Below, piece by piece: positions 33,712-42,580 of a stretch of 64,000 bases of DNA. Each line of letters starts with the position of its first letter. The first letter of the stretch is position 1. Origin of the DNA: Natronomonas gomsonensis (lineage in GTDB: Archaea > Halobacteriota > Halobacteria > Halobacteriales > Haloarculaceae); the NCBI RefSeq assembly GCF_013391635.1, contig NZ_JACAWU010000001.1, forward strand, positions 1,364,001 to 1,428,000, in the 5' to 3' direction. Position numbers and translations under genes: made by a program. The notes under the pieces were generated by a model. It ran no database searches, was not told the origin of the DNA, and saw nothing but the letters and a program-made list of their open reading frames with translations.

Positions 33712-35151
33712 TCAGACGCCCGGATAACTCCACGGACTCGCTTCTTCGAGGGCCGCCGCGACGCCGAGGAGCCGTGCCTCCGAGTAGGGTTCGCCGACCA
33801 CCTGCATACCGACGGGGAGTCCCTCGACGGTGTCGGCGGGGACGTTCACGACCGGGTGGCCGGTCATGTTGAACGGCCACGCCAGCGTCCAGTCGGTGGG
33901 CATGCCGCTCGTGGACTCGCCGCCGATTTCGGTCGGCATCGGTTCGTCGTGGGTCAGCGGCGGCGTCGCGAGCGACGGACACACGAGGGCGTCGTACCCC
34001 TCTAGGGTGTTTTCGACGGCGTGATACAGGTCGGTCCGGGGGAAATCGACCGTAGTGTACTCGGAGATGTCGTTGCTCTCTCCCATCGAGACGAGCGTCT
34101 GGAGTTCGACGGGCACCTCGTCGGCGTGGTCTCCCAGGAGGTCCATCTCCAGTGATTCGTCGATTTCGGCGACCGAGGTGGCGAAGAACGTCGTCACGGC
34201 GACGCTGTAGGCGTGGGTGAGGTCGCCCTTCGACGGCGCATCGAGAGTGACCTCCTCGACGGTCCCACCGGCGGATTCGAGGTCCGACAGCGTCGATTCG
34301 ATAGCCGCCTCGACGCGGTCGTCGACTGCGAAGATATCGAGGTCCGGCGAGTAGGCGATGGAGAGTTCCGACGCGTCGGGCGCTGCCTCGACGGCCTCGC
34401 GGTAGTCGTCGGGCGTCGGGACGCTGAAGGGGTCGATGCGGTCCTGTCCGGCTATCACGTCGAGCATCACGGCGAGGCTCTCGACGTCGCGGGCCATCGG
34501 TCCCAACACGCCGACGGGGGTGTGTCCACGGTAGCCGTTCGTCCGGTTGCCACGCGGGACGAGGCCGTGACTCGGCTTTACCGAGACGACACCGCAGCAG
34601 GACGCTGGATTTCGGAGTGAGCCGCCCACGTCCGAGCCGGTCGCCAGCGCACAGAGGCCATCGGCAAGCGCCGCTGCGGACCCCCCTGAGGAGCCACCGG
34701 CGTTGCGCTCGGGGTCGAACGGCGTTCCCGTCGGCCCCTGTAGCATGTTGTCCGTCCGGACGGTGTGGCCGAGTTCGGGCGTGTTCGTCGTCCCGACGAC
34801 GACGGCGCCGGCCGCCTCCAGCCGCCGGATGGTGACGCTCGTCTCCTCGGCGACGTTGTCTTCGAGCGGTTTCAGTCCCATCGTGTTCGGGACGCCGGCT
34901 TTCGTCTCCGAGAGGTCCTTCATCGCCAGCGGGACGCCGGCAAGCGGGAGGTCCTCGCCGTCTTCGACACGTTCACGCACCTCACGGGCACGCTCGCGAG
35001 CGTCGTCGGCGAGGACGTTCACGTAGGCGTTGGTCACGTCGTTGCGCTCCTCGATTCGGTCGACGAAGCGGTCGACGATTTCGACGGGGTCGGACTCCCC
35101 CGAGTTGACGCCCTCGGCGATGTCGACTGCGGACGCGAAGTAGCGACTCAT
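33712..35151 (-). CDS. Amidase-signature family amidohydrolase
   Basis: A 479-residue amidase of the AS family. The catalytic Lys is K78 (GVPLAMKDL), the serine-rich signature GGSSGGSAAAL is at 152-162 with the cis-Ser, and the nucleophile is S178 in ATGSDVGGSLRNPA. The full Ser-cisSer-Lys triad is present. It resembles the GatA group, but GatA in archaea sits with GatB/C and has its own N-terminus, so I would call it a general amidase of unknown substrate. It stands alone. Confidence 0.87.
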   Translation of the reverse strand: MSRYFASAVDIAEGVNSGESDPVEIVDRFVDRIEERNDVTNAYVNVLADDARERAREVRERVEDGEDLPLAGVPLAMKDLSETKAGVPNTMGLKPLEDNVAEETSVTIRRLEAAGAVVVGTTNTPELGHTVRTDNMLQGPTGTPFDPERNAGGSSGGSAAALADGLCALATGSDVGGSLRNPASCCGVVSVKPSHGLVPRGNRTNGYRGHTPVGVLGPMARDVESLAVMLDVIAGQDRIDPFSVPTPDDYREAVEAAPDASELSIAYSPDLDIFAVDDRVEAAIESTLSDLESAGGTVEEVTLDAPSKGDLTHAYSVAVTTFFATSVAEIDESLEMDLLGDHADEVPVELQTLVSMGESNDISEYTTVDFPRTDLYHAVENTLEGYDALVCPSLATPPLTHDEPMPTEIGGESTSGMPTDWTLAWPFNMTGHPVVNVPADTVEGLPVGMQVVGEPYSEARLLGVAAALEEASPWSYPGV

Positions 35152-35242
35152 GTGTCCGTCCGTCTCACGGGGGCGAACTAAGCGTTGTGCCGTCAGTGAA
35201 CGGGTCGTGTGCGCCTGCGGCGCTCGCCAACACGGCGAGTGG

Positions 35243-36613
35243 TCAGTATTTCGGTTCGGCCCCGGTCACATCGTAGACGGTCTCCATGAGGTCGTCCCGC
35301 CGCGATTGCCAGTCGGCGAAGCCGTCCGGGGTGGTCGGGTAATCCTCGTAGATGGTCTTCAGTTCGCCGGCGAGGTCGTTGAGTTTCTTCACCCTGAACA
35401 GCGTCCGCCAGTGGCCGAACGTCTCGAGGGCGGTGCGGATTTTGAGCGGCCAACTCATCGAGGTGGTGCCATCCGCCCCGAGGGCGTCGACGAGCTGTTG
35501 GCCGGGCATCGCGCTGATAATGTCGACGAGTTCGTCCACGTCGTGGGTGCCGCCCCAGATGTTGTAGAGGTCCATCGCGGCGAAGCGCTTGCCGAAATCG
35601 GTCTGGACGCGGCGGTTGTACTCCCAGAGGGCGCGCTCGGAGGTGTCGCCGTCGGCGATGGCGTCGGCGGCGACCTCGGCGGCCCACACGCCGGCCTTCG
35701 CCGCGCCGGGGATGCCGCCGCCGGTACAGGGATTGACGTGGCCGGCCGCATCGCCGACGGCGATGTAGCCCGGTGCGACCGCCGAGTCGTAGGGGCGACG
35801 GGTGGGGAGGGCGGCACCGAGTTTGTCCTTCACCGTCGCGCCCTCGAACTCCGGGCGGTTCCGCAGGTCGCGTTTCAGTTCCTCGACGAGTTTCATCGGC
35901 GGCTTGTTCATCTGGAAGCCCAACCCGACGTTGATTTCGGTGGGTGTCCGCGGGAAGTACCAGAGGTAGCCGAGTTCCGACGCCGGCTTGAACACGATGG
36001 CGTCGTGCCACTCGACGGGCTCGGGCACCTCGACGATTTCGCGGTAGGCCGAACAGAACTGCTGGTAGTTGACGTTGGTGTCGAACGTCGTCCCCTCGAA
36101 GTCAGCGCGGTCCTGCAACAGCGACAGCGACCCGGCGGCGTCGACGACGATATCGGCCTCGAACTCCCGGACAGACCCGTGAGTCGTCGCGGTCACGCCA
36201 GTGACGGCACCGTTCTGGACGACATCCTGGACGACGGTGTCGTAGTGGACGTCCGCGCCGGCACGGTCGGCCTCCTCCAGCAGGATTTCGCCGTAGCGCT
36301 TCCGGTCGACGACCGCGCCACTGGCGTCACCGAAGCCGATATCGAGGTTCTCGCCGGTCTTCGGGTTCTCGAAGCGAGCGCGTCGGATGTTCTCGTTGGT
36401 GAACGACTCCTCGCGGAGGTACTCGAGGTCGATGACGTCGGGGAACGTACTGGTGCCCTTGATGGCGTCGCCACAGGCGATGTGGCCACCCTCGGACGCG
36501 GATTTCCGTTCGAGGAGGGCGACATCGAGTCCGTCCCGGGCGGCGGTCGCGGCGGCGAAACAGCCGGCAGTTCCGCCCCCCACGACGGCGATGTCGTACG
36601 TCTCTGGAGGCAT
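35243..36613 (-). CDS. Geranylgeranyl-reductase-family FAD oxidoreductase, copy 2
   Basis: A 456-residue paralogue of the protein at 21536-22906, of exactly equal length if the ATG at 36613 is used. It shares the FAD motif (AVVGGGTAGCFAAATAARD), the run LWYFPRTPTEINVGLGFQMN, the run AALPTRRPYDSAVAPGYIAV, and the same last residues, TGAEPKY. Differences concentrate in the middle and C-terminal helices. It sits next to an MFS transporter rather than globin. Its substrate is probably a prenyl chain, but which one (lipid, quinone, carotenoid, dolichol) is not readable. Confidence 0.85.
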   Translation of the reverse strand: MPPETYDIAVVGGGTAGCFAAATAARDGLDVALLERKSASEGGHIACGDAIKGTSTFPDVIDLEYLREESFTNENIRRARFENPKTGENLDIGFGDASGAVVDRKRYGEILLEEADRAGADVHYDTVVQDVVQNGAVTGVTATTHGSVREFEADIVVDAAGSLSLLQDRADFEGTTFDTNVNYQQFCSAYREIVEVPEPVEWHDAIVFKPASELGYLWYFPRTPTEINVGLGFQMNKPPMKLVEELKRDLRNRPEFEGATVKDKLGAALPTRRPYDSAVAPGYIAVGDAAGHVNPCTGGGIPGAAKAGVWAAEVAADAIADGDTSERALWEYNRRVQTDFGKRFAAMDLYNIWGGTHDVDELVDIISAMPGQQLVDALGADGTTSMSWPLKIRTALETFGHWRTLFRVKKLNDLAGELKTIYEDYPTTPDGFADWQSRRDDLMETVYDVTGAEPKY

Positions 36614-36671
36614 ACCGGGCCGTTCCACGCTCCCGTATAAATAACCTAGCCGTCAGGTGACAGTCGAACGC

Positions 36672-37853
36672 TCACACCGTCGGAGCGAGTCGGCCTCGGA
36701 CGGTCGGCCCGACTGCGAGCAGGAACTCGCCAGCCAAAATCGCGACGAGCAGGCCGAAGGCGACGGTCCACCCCGTAACATCGGCGAGGCCACCGACGAC
36801 GACGCTCCCGAGTGCGCCGAGCAACATGTAGACGGTCCGGACGAGGCCGAACCCGGCGGCGCGTTCGGTTTCGCCGAGGTTGTCGATGAACCGGGATTGG
36901 ACGGGTGCCCCCCAGGACATCGCGACGCCGACCAGCGGTACGGCGGCGAAGACGGTCGGGCCGTCGGGGACGGCAACGAGGGTGCCGTAGCCGACGACGC
37001 CGGTCCCGAAGGCGATGGCGGCGGTGCTGTCCCGGCCCACGCGGTCCGAGAGCGCGCCCATAATCGGCTGAGTGACGCCGTGAACGACGAAGTACACCGA
37101 AAACAGAATACTGGCCATCGAGACCGACCGACCGTGGTGTTCGATGAGGAACGCTGGCAGGAACGATGCCGTCGCCTGCCAGCAGAAGGCGCCGCCGACG
37201 GCCATCACCGTCGTGTACCGTATCTCCGGCCGTGAGAGCAACTCCCGAAGGGGTTCGACTTCGAGTCGCGACCGCATCCTGAGGTCGGGACGGGCCGGCG
37301 GCGTCCGCCGTATCTGCCAGTAAAACAGCACGAAGACGGGGACGGCGACGGCGGCACCGAGCAGCATCGCCACCCGCCAGCCGTAGCGGGCGCCGACCGC
37401 CGCGGCGGCAACGGGAGTCGCGAGGCCGGCCAGTGGTCCGCCGGCGACGTGGACGCCGATTGCCCGACCGACCTGCTCGAAGTGGCGGGCGAGAAACGAG
37501 GTCGCGACGCTGTAATGGAGTCCGGCCCCGGCGCCGAGTGCGACGACGGTCAACGCGAAGACGGCGAACGTCGGCGACAGCGACAGTAGGAGGCTCGCTC
37601 CGGCGGTGATACCGACGGCCGCGAGGATGACGGCCCGCTCTCCGAAGCGGTCGGCGAGGATGCCGCTCGGGAACTGCGAGAGGGCGTAGGCAGCCCACAT
37701 TCCAGAGAGAGCGAGGCCGACGGCGCCCTTCGAGACCGTGAAATCGGCGGTGATGTCGGGCACCAGCGGGCTGATAGCCAGCCGTGCGACCATCGTCGCG
37801 GTGAACGCGAGCGTACACAGCGCGAGAGCGACGTATCGGTACTGAACGGCCAC
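36672..37853 (-). CDS. MFS transporter
   Basis: A 393-residue protein with about twelve membrane segments and the loop 2-3 MFS signature (GILADRFGERAVILA). The helix 5 region has GPLAGLATPVAAAAVGARYGWR, and the mirror motif in the second half is GALSDRVGRDSTAAIAF. Substrate is unknown. A GTG at 37853 is the start; the gene is divergent from the aldo/keto reductase. Confidence 0.87.
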   Translation of the reverse strand: MAVQYRYVALALCTLAFTATMVARLAISPLVPDITADFTVSKGAVGLALSGMWAAYALSQFPSGILADRFGERAVILAAVGITAGASLLLSLSPTFAVFALTVVALGAGAGLHYSVATSFLARHFEQVGRAIGVHVAGGPLAGLATPVAAAAVGARYGWRVAMLLGAAVAVPVFVLFYWQIRRTPPARPDLRMRSRLEVEPLRELLSRPEIRYTTVMAVGGAFCWQATASFLPAFLIEHHGRSVSMASILFSVYFVVHGVTQPIMGALSDRVGRDSTAAIAFGTGVVGYGTLVAVPDGPTVFAAVPLVGVAMSWGAPVQSRFIDNLGETERAAGFGLVRTVYMLLGALGSVVVGGLADVTGWTVAFGLLVAILAGEFLLAVGPTVRGRLAPTV

Positions 37854-37964
37854 GAACGCGCTTCAGTATCCGCCGACAACACCCTTGCGGTTTCCCGCCG
37901 TTGACTCGAGGGGACCCTCGCCGGTGTCGCAACGGTTTTCGGCGACACCCTCGAAGTCGCTGGT

Positions 37965-38795
37965 ATGTCTCAACAGGAGAGCAACGGCGTTCCCGACCAC
38001 AGCGGCATGCCGGCACTCGGCTTCGGCACGTGGCAGAACGACGACCCCGAACAGTGTACCGAATCGGTCCGAACGGCCCTCGAGGTCGGCTATCGACACG
38101 TCGACACCGCACAGGCCTACGGCAACGAAGACGCCGTCGGTGCAGGCATCGACGCCGCGTCCGTCGACCGCGAGGACGTCTTCCTCGCGACGAAAGTGTG
38201 GATAGACCAACTGGCCCACGACGACGTACTCGCTTCGACGGAGGCGAGCCTCGACCGCCTCGGCACCGACTATCTCGACTTGCTGTACGTCCACTGGCCG
38301 GCCGACGCCTACGACCCCGAGGGGACGCTGTCGGCCTTCGAGGAACTGTACGACTCCGGCGCCATCGAGCGCATCGGCGTCTCGAACTTCGAACCCGAAC
38401 ACCTCGACGTAGCCCGCGAGGCCATCGACGCACCCATCTTCGCCAACCAGGTCGAGATGCACCCGCTGCTCCAGCAGCGAGAACTGCGGGAGTACTGCGA
38501 GGATGCGGGCATCGAACTCGTCGCGTACTCGCCGCTGGCCAGAGGCGACGTCTTCGACGTCGACGTGCTCTCGGACATCGCCGACGACCACGGCGTCAGC
38601 GAGGCGGCGGTGAGTCTCGCGTGGCTCCGCGAGAAGGGCGTCACCGCGATTCCGAAAGCGACCAGCGAGGGCCACATCCGCGACAACTGGTCGTCGCTCG
38701 GCGTCGACCTCTCGGCGGCCGATATCGAGCGGATCGACGACATCGACGAACAACGGCGACTCATCGACCCCGACTTCGGCCCCGACGGCTGGTAG
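37965..38795 (+). CDS. Aldo/keto reductase
   Basis: A 276-residue NADPH-dependent reductase with the AKR barrel. Catalytic residues: Asp in YRHVDTAQAYGNEDAVG, Tyr in the same motif, Lys in VFLATKVW and His in LLYVHWPADAYD. The C-terminal NADP site is TAIPKATSEGHIRDN. Length is normal for the 2,5-diketogluconate reductase-like group. Physiological substrate is unknown. Confidence 0.9.
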   Translation: MSQQESNGVPDHSGMPALGFGTWQNDDPEQCTESVRTALEVGYRHVDTAQAYGNEDAVGAGIDAASVDREDVFLATKVWIDQLAHDDVLASTEASLDRLGTDYLDLLYVHWPADAYDPEGTLSAFEELYDSGAIERIGVSNFEPEHLDVAREAIDAPIFANQVEMHPLLQQRELREYCEDAGIELVAYSPLARGDVFDVDVLSDIADDHGVSEAAVSLAWLREKGVTAIPKATSEGHIRDNWSSLGVDLSAADIERIDDIDEQRRLIDPDFGPDGW

Positions 38796-38822
38796 GCCTC
38801 GGTCGGCCCCGATAGCCGGAAC

Positions 38823-38832
38823 CTATTTTTAA
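38823..38832 (+). promoter_or_regulatory. TATA box of the membrane gene at 38854
   Basis: CTATTTTTAA is centred about 26 bases before the ATG at 38854, as expected for a leaderless gene. Confidence 0.5.
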
Positions 38833-38853
38833 TCGCGCCGGGACGGTGCGGGT

Positions 38854-39588
38854 ATGTCAGACGGCGGTCTCGTCGAGGGAATCAAGATTGACGTTGTACG
38901 GCTCCACGAGACGTGGATGGAGTTGGTGTTCCCGCGACAGCGAACCGCCGTCCACAGCGTGCTCGGCAAGTGGCAACCCCGGACGCAGGGTGACAAAATC
39001 AAATACCGGCTGTGGATGGCGTTGGGAGTCCCCATCGTCGCCCTGCTGTACCCGCTGTTGCTCGTCGGCTTCGCCGCCCGGTTCAACGCCAGCCGATTCG
39101 ACAGCGCGACGACGCGACTGGGCGTCATCGGCGTGGTCGTCCTCGCAGCGGTACTGTGGGGACTGCTGACTGCACTCGCCCGCGTTCGACTCTCCTTCGA
39201 CGGCTTCGTCGCCGTCGGCGCCGCCAGCGTCGTCGCCGTCGTCTCTGCGGGCTTGGCGGCCGGATTCACCCGCCTCGGCGGCCGCGGGACGACCGTCGTC
39301 TTCGCCTACCCCTTCGCGATGAACGCCATCTTCCTGCCGCCGGTCGTCGCGGCGCTGTACGACCCCTCGTTGAGCGGCGTCCTCGAAGGCAGCGAGGAAC
39401 TCGCCATCTACCTGCTGGACAACGTGCTGTTCGTCGGCGGTCTCAACGAGTTCCTCCGGAACAACTACAGCCTCGAAGGCATCGGCGTCGTGTTGATGTG
39501 GGTCGGCATCGCCACGCCGCTGGGGTGGCTGCTCGGCTGTACGGTCACGCTCGCGGACCTCGTCCGTCCGCGGTCGGACGACGACTAG
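38854..39588 (+). CDS. Multi-pass membrane protein of unknown function
   Basis: A 244-residue protein with a soluble N-terminal 48 residues (MELVFPRQRTAVHSVLGKWQPRT) and about six membrane segments after it (PIVALLYPLLLVGFAARF, VIGVVVLAAVLWGLLTALA, VAVGAASVVAVVSAGLAAGF, FAYPFAMNAIFLPPVVAALY, and one near the C-terminus, GVVLMWVGIATPLGWLLGC). No known family is recognised. It is convergent with dnaJ, and the two stop codons share the palindrome CTAG at 39585-39588. Confidence 0.75.
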   Translation: MSDGGLVEGIKIDVVRLHETWMELVFPRQRTAVHSVLGKWQPRTQGDKIKYRLWMALGVPIVALLYPLLLVGFAARFNASRFDSATTRLGVIGVVVLAAVLWGLLTALARVRLSFDGFVAVGAASVVAVVSAGLAAGFTRLGGRGTTVVFAYPFAMNAIFLPPVVAALYDPSLSGVLEGSEELAIYLLDNVLFVGGLNEFLRNNYSLEGIGVVLMWVGIATPLGWLLGCTVTLADLVRPRSDDD

Positions 39589-40730
39589 AAGGAGTTCTTC
39601 AACTTCTCGAAGAAGCCCTGTTCGACGTCTATCTCCTCGCCGCCAGCCTCTGCGAAGGCCTCCAGTGCCTCCCGCTGTTCCTCGTTGAGGCTGTCGGGCG
39701 TGACGATTTGCACTTTCACGTAGAGGTCGCCGTGGCCACGGCGCTGGAGTCGCGGCATCCCCTTATCGCGCAGGCGGAACGTCTCGCCGCTCTGGGTGCC
39801 GGCCGGAACGTCCATCTCGACGGTGCCGTCCATCGTCGGCACCTCGACGGTGTCGCCGAAGACGGCCTGCGGGAAGGAGATGGGGTGTCGATACCGGAGG
39901 TCGTCGCCGTCGCGTTCGAACTCCTCGCCTTCCTCGACTTCGATTTCGACGAGCAGGTCGCCCTTCGGCCCGCCGTTCTCTCCGGGTGCGCCCTCCCGCT
40001 CCATCCGGAGGGTCTGGCCGCTCCGAATACCCGCGGGGACTTCGACCTGTAGAGTCGCCTCGTTTCGGATTTGCCCCTCGCCGCGACAGGTCGAACACGT
40101 CTCGGAGTAAATCGTCCCCTCGCCGTCGCACTGCTGGCAGGTCTGTGTCTGCTGGACTCGTCCGAGAGGGGTCTGGCGGACCGTCGTCCGCTGGCCCTGA
40201 CCGTTACAGGCCGAACAGGTGCGGGCGTCGGCGTCCGGCGGATGGCCCGCCCCGTCACAGTCCGGACACGTCTCCGGGCGCGTGATGGTGAGTTGCTTCG
40301 TGACGCCCTCGTAGGCCTCCGACAGTTCGACGGTGAGACGGGTCTTCAGGTCGGCGCCCTGTCGGGGGCCGGACTGGGAGCCGCCACCGCCGAAGAACTG
40401 CTCGAAGATGTCGTTCATCCCGCCGGCTCCGCCACCGCCGCCACCGAACGGGCCACCCATACCGCCCATGCCGCCGGCGCCCGAATCCGTCGCGCCGCGC
40501 TTGTCGGCCTGCTCGAAGCGCTCGTGACCCATCTGGTCGTACATCTGGCGCTTCTCGTCGTCCAACAGCACCTCCTTTGCCTTCTTGGCCTTCTTGAACT
40601 TCTCCTCGGCGTTCGGGTCGTCCGATACGTCCGGATGGTACTCCGAGGCTTTCTCCCTGAATGCGCTCTTGATTTCGTCTTCGCTGGCGTCGCGGTCGAC
40701 GCCCAGCACCGAGTAGAAGTCCTCGCTCAT
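39585..40730 (-). CDS. dnaJ: Chaperone DnaJ
   Basis: A 381-residue type I Hsp40 and cochaperone of DnaK. The J domain has HPD at 32-34 (EYHPDVSDD). A Gly-rich linker follows at about 75-125, then the cysteine-rich zinc domain with four CxxCxGxG repeats (CPDCDGAGH, CSACNGQGQ, CQQCDGEGT, CSTCRGEGQ), and the C-terminal substrate domain. It lies on the same strand as dnaK and grpE but is separated from dnaK by 7.4 kb of unrelated genes. Confidence 0.95.
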   Translation of the reverse strand: MSEDFYSVLGVDRDASEDEIKSAFREKASEYHPDVSDDPNAEEKFKKAKKAKEVLLDDEKRQMYDQMGHERFEQADKRGATDSGAGGMGGMGGPFGGGGGGAGGMNDIFEQFFGGGGSQSGPRQGADLKTRLTVELSEAYEGVTKQLTITRPETCPDCDGAGHPPDADARTCSACNGQGQRTTVRQTPLGRVQQTQTCQQCDGEGTIYSETCSTCRGEGQIRNEATLQVEVPAGIRSGQTLRMEREGAPGENGGPKGDLLVEIEVEEGEEFERDGDDLRYRHPISFPQAVFGDTVEVPTMDGTVEMDVPAGTQSGETFRLRDKGMPRLQRRGHGDLYVKVQIVTPDSLNEEQREALEAFAEAGGEEIDVEQGFFEKLKNSF

Positions 40731-40773
40731 TCGTTGTAGGGGGTAATCGGTTGAGACACTTCAAAAGAACGGG

Positions 40774-42429
40774 TCACGCCTCGAAGTCGTGCCCACATTG
40801 CTCACAGAATCGCTCGTCATCGACCCGGGTCGCATCACAGACTGGACAGGCCTCTTCGAGGCGGCTGCCACACTCCGGACAGTACACCTCCCCCTCGACG
40901 CCCGTTCCACACACCGGACACTGCTCGTGAAGCGACTGTCCACAGGCCGGACAGTACTGACGGTCCTCCGGGACTTCGGTCGAACAGACCGGACACGGAA
41001 TCGTCTCCGGTTCTGGTTCTGGTTCTGTTTCCGGTTCTGTTTCCGGTTCTGGTTCTGGTTCTGTTTCCGGTTCTGTTTCCGGTTCTGGTTCTGGTTCTGT
41101 TTCCGGTTCTGTTTCCGGTTCTGGTTCTGGTTCTGGTTCTGTTTCCGGTTCTGGTTCTGGTTCTGGTTCTGTTTCCGGTTCTGTTTCCGGTTCTGGTTCT
41201 GGTTCTGTTTCCGGTTCTGGCTCCTCTGGTCCCGGCGTCGGTCCACCACTTCCCGACATCGACGATGGCGACTCGAAGGCGGCTTCGTCGGCGGGGATTT
41301 CGGGGGCAGCGGAGCCACAGACGTAGCGGTCGAGCCAGTCGTCGAGTCGTCGACCAGCCACCTCGGCGACGATGTCGACGAAGGCGTCGTGCGTGAGCGG
41401 TCGGTCGTAGGCGTTGATGCGGCGAAACACGTCCTGGAACGTCGACTCGCCGTCGGTGGACTCGCGGATTTCGAGGTCCAGAGCGGCGAGAACGCGACGA
41501 CCCTTCGTGTAGTAGGCTTGGCTGCTGGTCCACCGCTTCGGGTCGACAAGCACCGACCCCGAATCGCGGCTCGTCGAGACGTAGTTGTGAAACCCTGCGA
41601 ACGGTGCCTGCCCGCGACGGTAGGTGAAAAGCGACGCGTAGTACTCCGTCGTCGCCTCGACGAGCCACTTGGTCGACGCCGACCGGTCCCACTCCTGTCG
41701 CGTGTGGACGTACTCGTGGACCCACGTGTTGTTGACGTTGTCGAGCCGACAGTCGTCCTGTGCCCAGAAGCCGTTTGCGCCGCTCTGGACGCCGAGTGAG
41801 CCCCACCCGACGCCGGTCGGGGCGGCGATGGCGAGGACTTCGTCGTTTCGACCGCCGACGTCGAGGCGGGCGGCGGCGTCGCCCAGCGCCGACAGCACGG
41901 CGTCGACCGACGGGCGAAGCGCCGCCGCCTCGGGAACGACGAGTCGGAACCGCTGGCCAGCGGTGGTGTCGGTGTACTCGTCGTGGCGGCCCAGATACAT
42001 CACCGAGCCGTCGGAACTGGTGACGCCCTTGCCGTCGACGTCGTAGCGGCGCTGTAGCGTCGGTTCAGCGCCCCGGTACTGATAGGCGATACTCAGCTGC
42101 GGACGCTGCACGATAGCCCAATCGCCGGCATCGACGTACTGGTAAGTCCCCGGTCCGCCGGTGTCTGCCGAGAGGCTCCCGCTCAACCGTGCGGGGTTCG
42201 TCGTCCCATCCCAGTCGTACTGCCGACCGTTCGTCCGAAAGCCCCGCGTGCCGTCGACGGCGAGCGTCGAGGGAATCGCGACGCTACAGCCCGTCAGCCG
42301 GTCGGCGAAGTCGTACTCGATATCGAGTTCGACGGTGCCCTCCGTGGCGGTGTCGAGGCGAACCGTCGTCGCTTGGACGATTCCCGCGGCGTTCCGATTC
42401 GTCGCACCCTGCTCCCCGCGTCGGTTCAC
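40774..42429 (-). CDS. Gluzincin-like metallopeptidase with Glu-Pro-Thr repeat and three zinc ribbons
   Basis: A 551-residue protein of three parts. Residues 1-400 are a peptidase-like domain with the zinc motif HEYVH at 238-242 and [11 protein letters not shown] at 255-265, where E258 or E262 would be the third ligand, as in M1/M61-type gluzincins. Residues about 404-473 are a tract of Glu-Pro and Glu-Thr units (EPEPET repeats). The last 75 residues hold three zinc ribbons (CPVC/CPAC, CPVC/CPEC, CPVC/CEQC). No signal peptide is seen, so it is probably cytoplasmic. The GTG at 42429 has a TATA box 26 bases upstream. It is divergent from the tubulin-like gene. Confidence 0.8.
   Translation of the reverse strand: MNRRGEQGATNRNAAGIVQATTVRLDTATEGTVELDIEYDFADRLTGCSVAIPSTLAVDGTRGFRTNGRQYDWDGTTNPARLSGSLSADTGGPGTYQYVDAGDWAIVQRPQLSIAYQYRGAEPTLQRRYDVDGKGVTSSDGSVMYLGRHDEYTDTTAGQRFRLVVPEAAALRPSVDAVLSALGDAAARLDVGGRNDEVLAIAAPTGVGWGSLGVQSGANGFWAQDDCRLDNVNNTWVHEYVHTRQEWDRSASTKWLVEATTEYYASLFTYRRGQAPFAGFHNYVSTSRDSGSVLVDPKRWTSSQAYYTKGRRVLAALDLEIRESTDGESTFQDVFRRINAYDRPLTHDAFVDIVAEVAGRRLDDWLDRYVCGSAAPEIPADEAAFESPSSMSGSGGPTPGPEEPEPETEPEPEPETEPETEPEPEPEPETEPEPEPEPETEPETEPEPEPETEPETEPEPEPETEPETEPEPEPETIPCPVCSTEVPEDRQYCPACGQSLHEQCPVCGTGVEGEVYCPECGSRLEEACPVCDATRVDDERFCEQCGHDFEA
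41009..41220. repeat. Six-base-unit coding repeat (Glu-Pro / Glu-Thr tract)
   Basis: About 212 bases made only of the units GGTTCT and GTTTCC/GGTTCT in varying order. Read on the minus strand it encodes repeated EPEPET. It lies inside the metallopeptidase gene, in frame, so slippage by whole units would change linker length without breaking the protein. It has no spacers and is not a CRISPR. Confidence 0.85.
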
Positions 42430-42450
42430 ACGCCGACTGATTCGGCCAGC

Positions 42451-42458
42451 AATAAAAA
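42451..42458 (-). promoter_or_regulatory. TATA box of the metallopeptidase gene
   Basis: TTTTTATT on the minus strand, centred about 26 bases before the GTG at 42429; supports this GTG as a leaderless start. Confidence 0.5.
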
Positions 42459-42550
42459 CGTCTCGCCGGCAGTCTGGTCGTTCGGTAATCCGGTGGTCGA
42501 CCCGACGCCTTAGTCGGACTCCGTCGCTCGGTTTTGAGGCGACCCAAGGG

Positions 42551-42558
42551 ATTAAATA
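42551..42558 (+). promoter_or_regulatory. TATA box of the tubulin-like gene
   Basis: ATTAAATA is centred about 26 bases before the ATG at 42581, so the message should be leaderless. The metallopeptidase promoter lies about 100 bases away on the other strand, in a shared 151-base spacer. Confidence 0.55.
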
Positions 42559-42580
42559 ACTGATTTCTGTTTAGCCTAAC

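Noticed and set aside
41009..41220. Possible CRISPR-like array
   Set aside because: Units are six bases with no spacers, and the tract is in frame within a protein gene.
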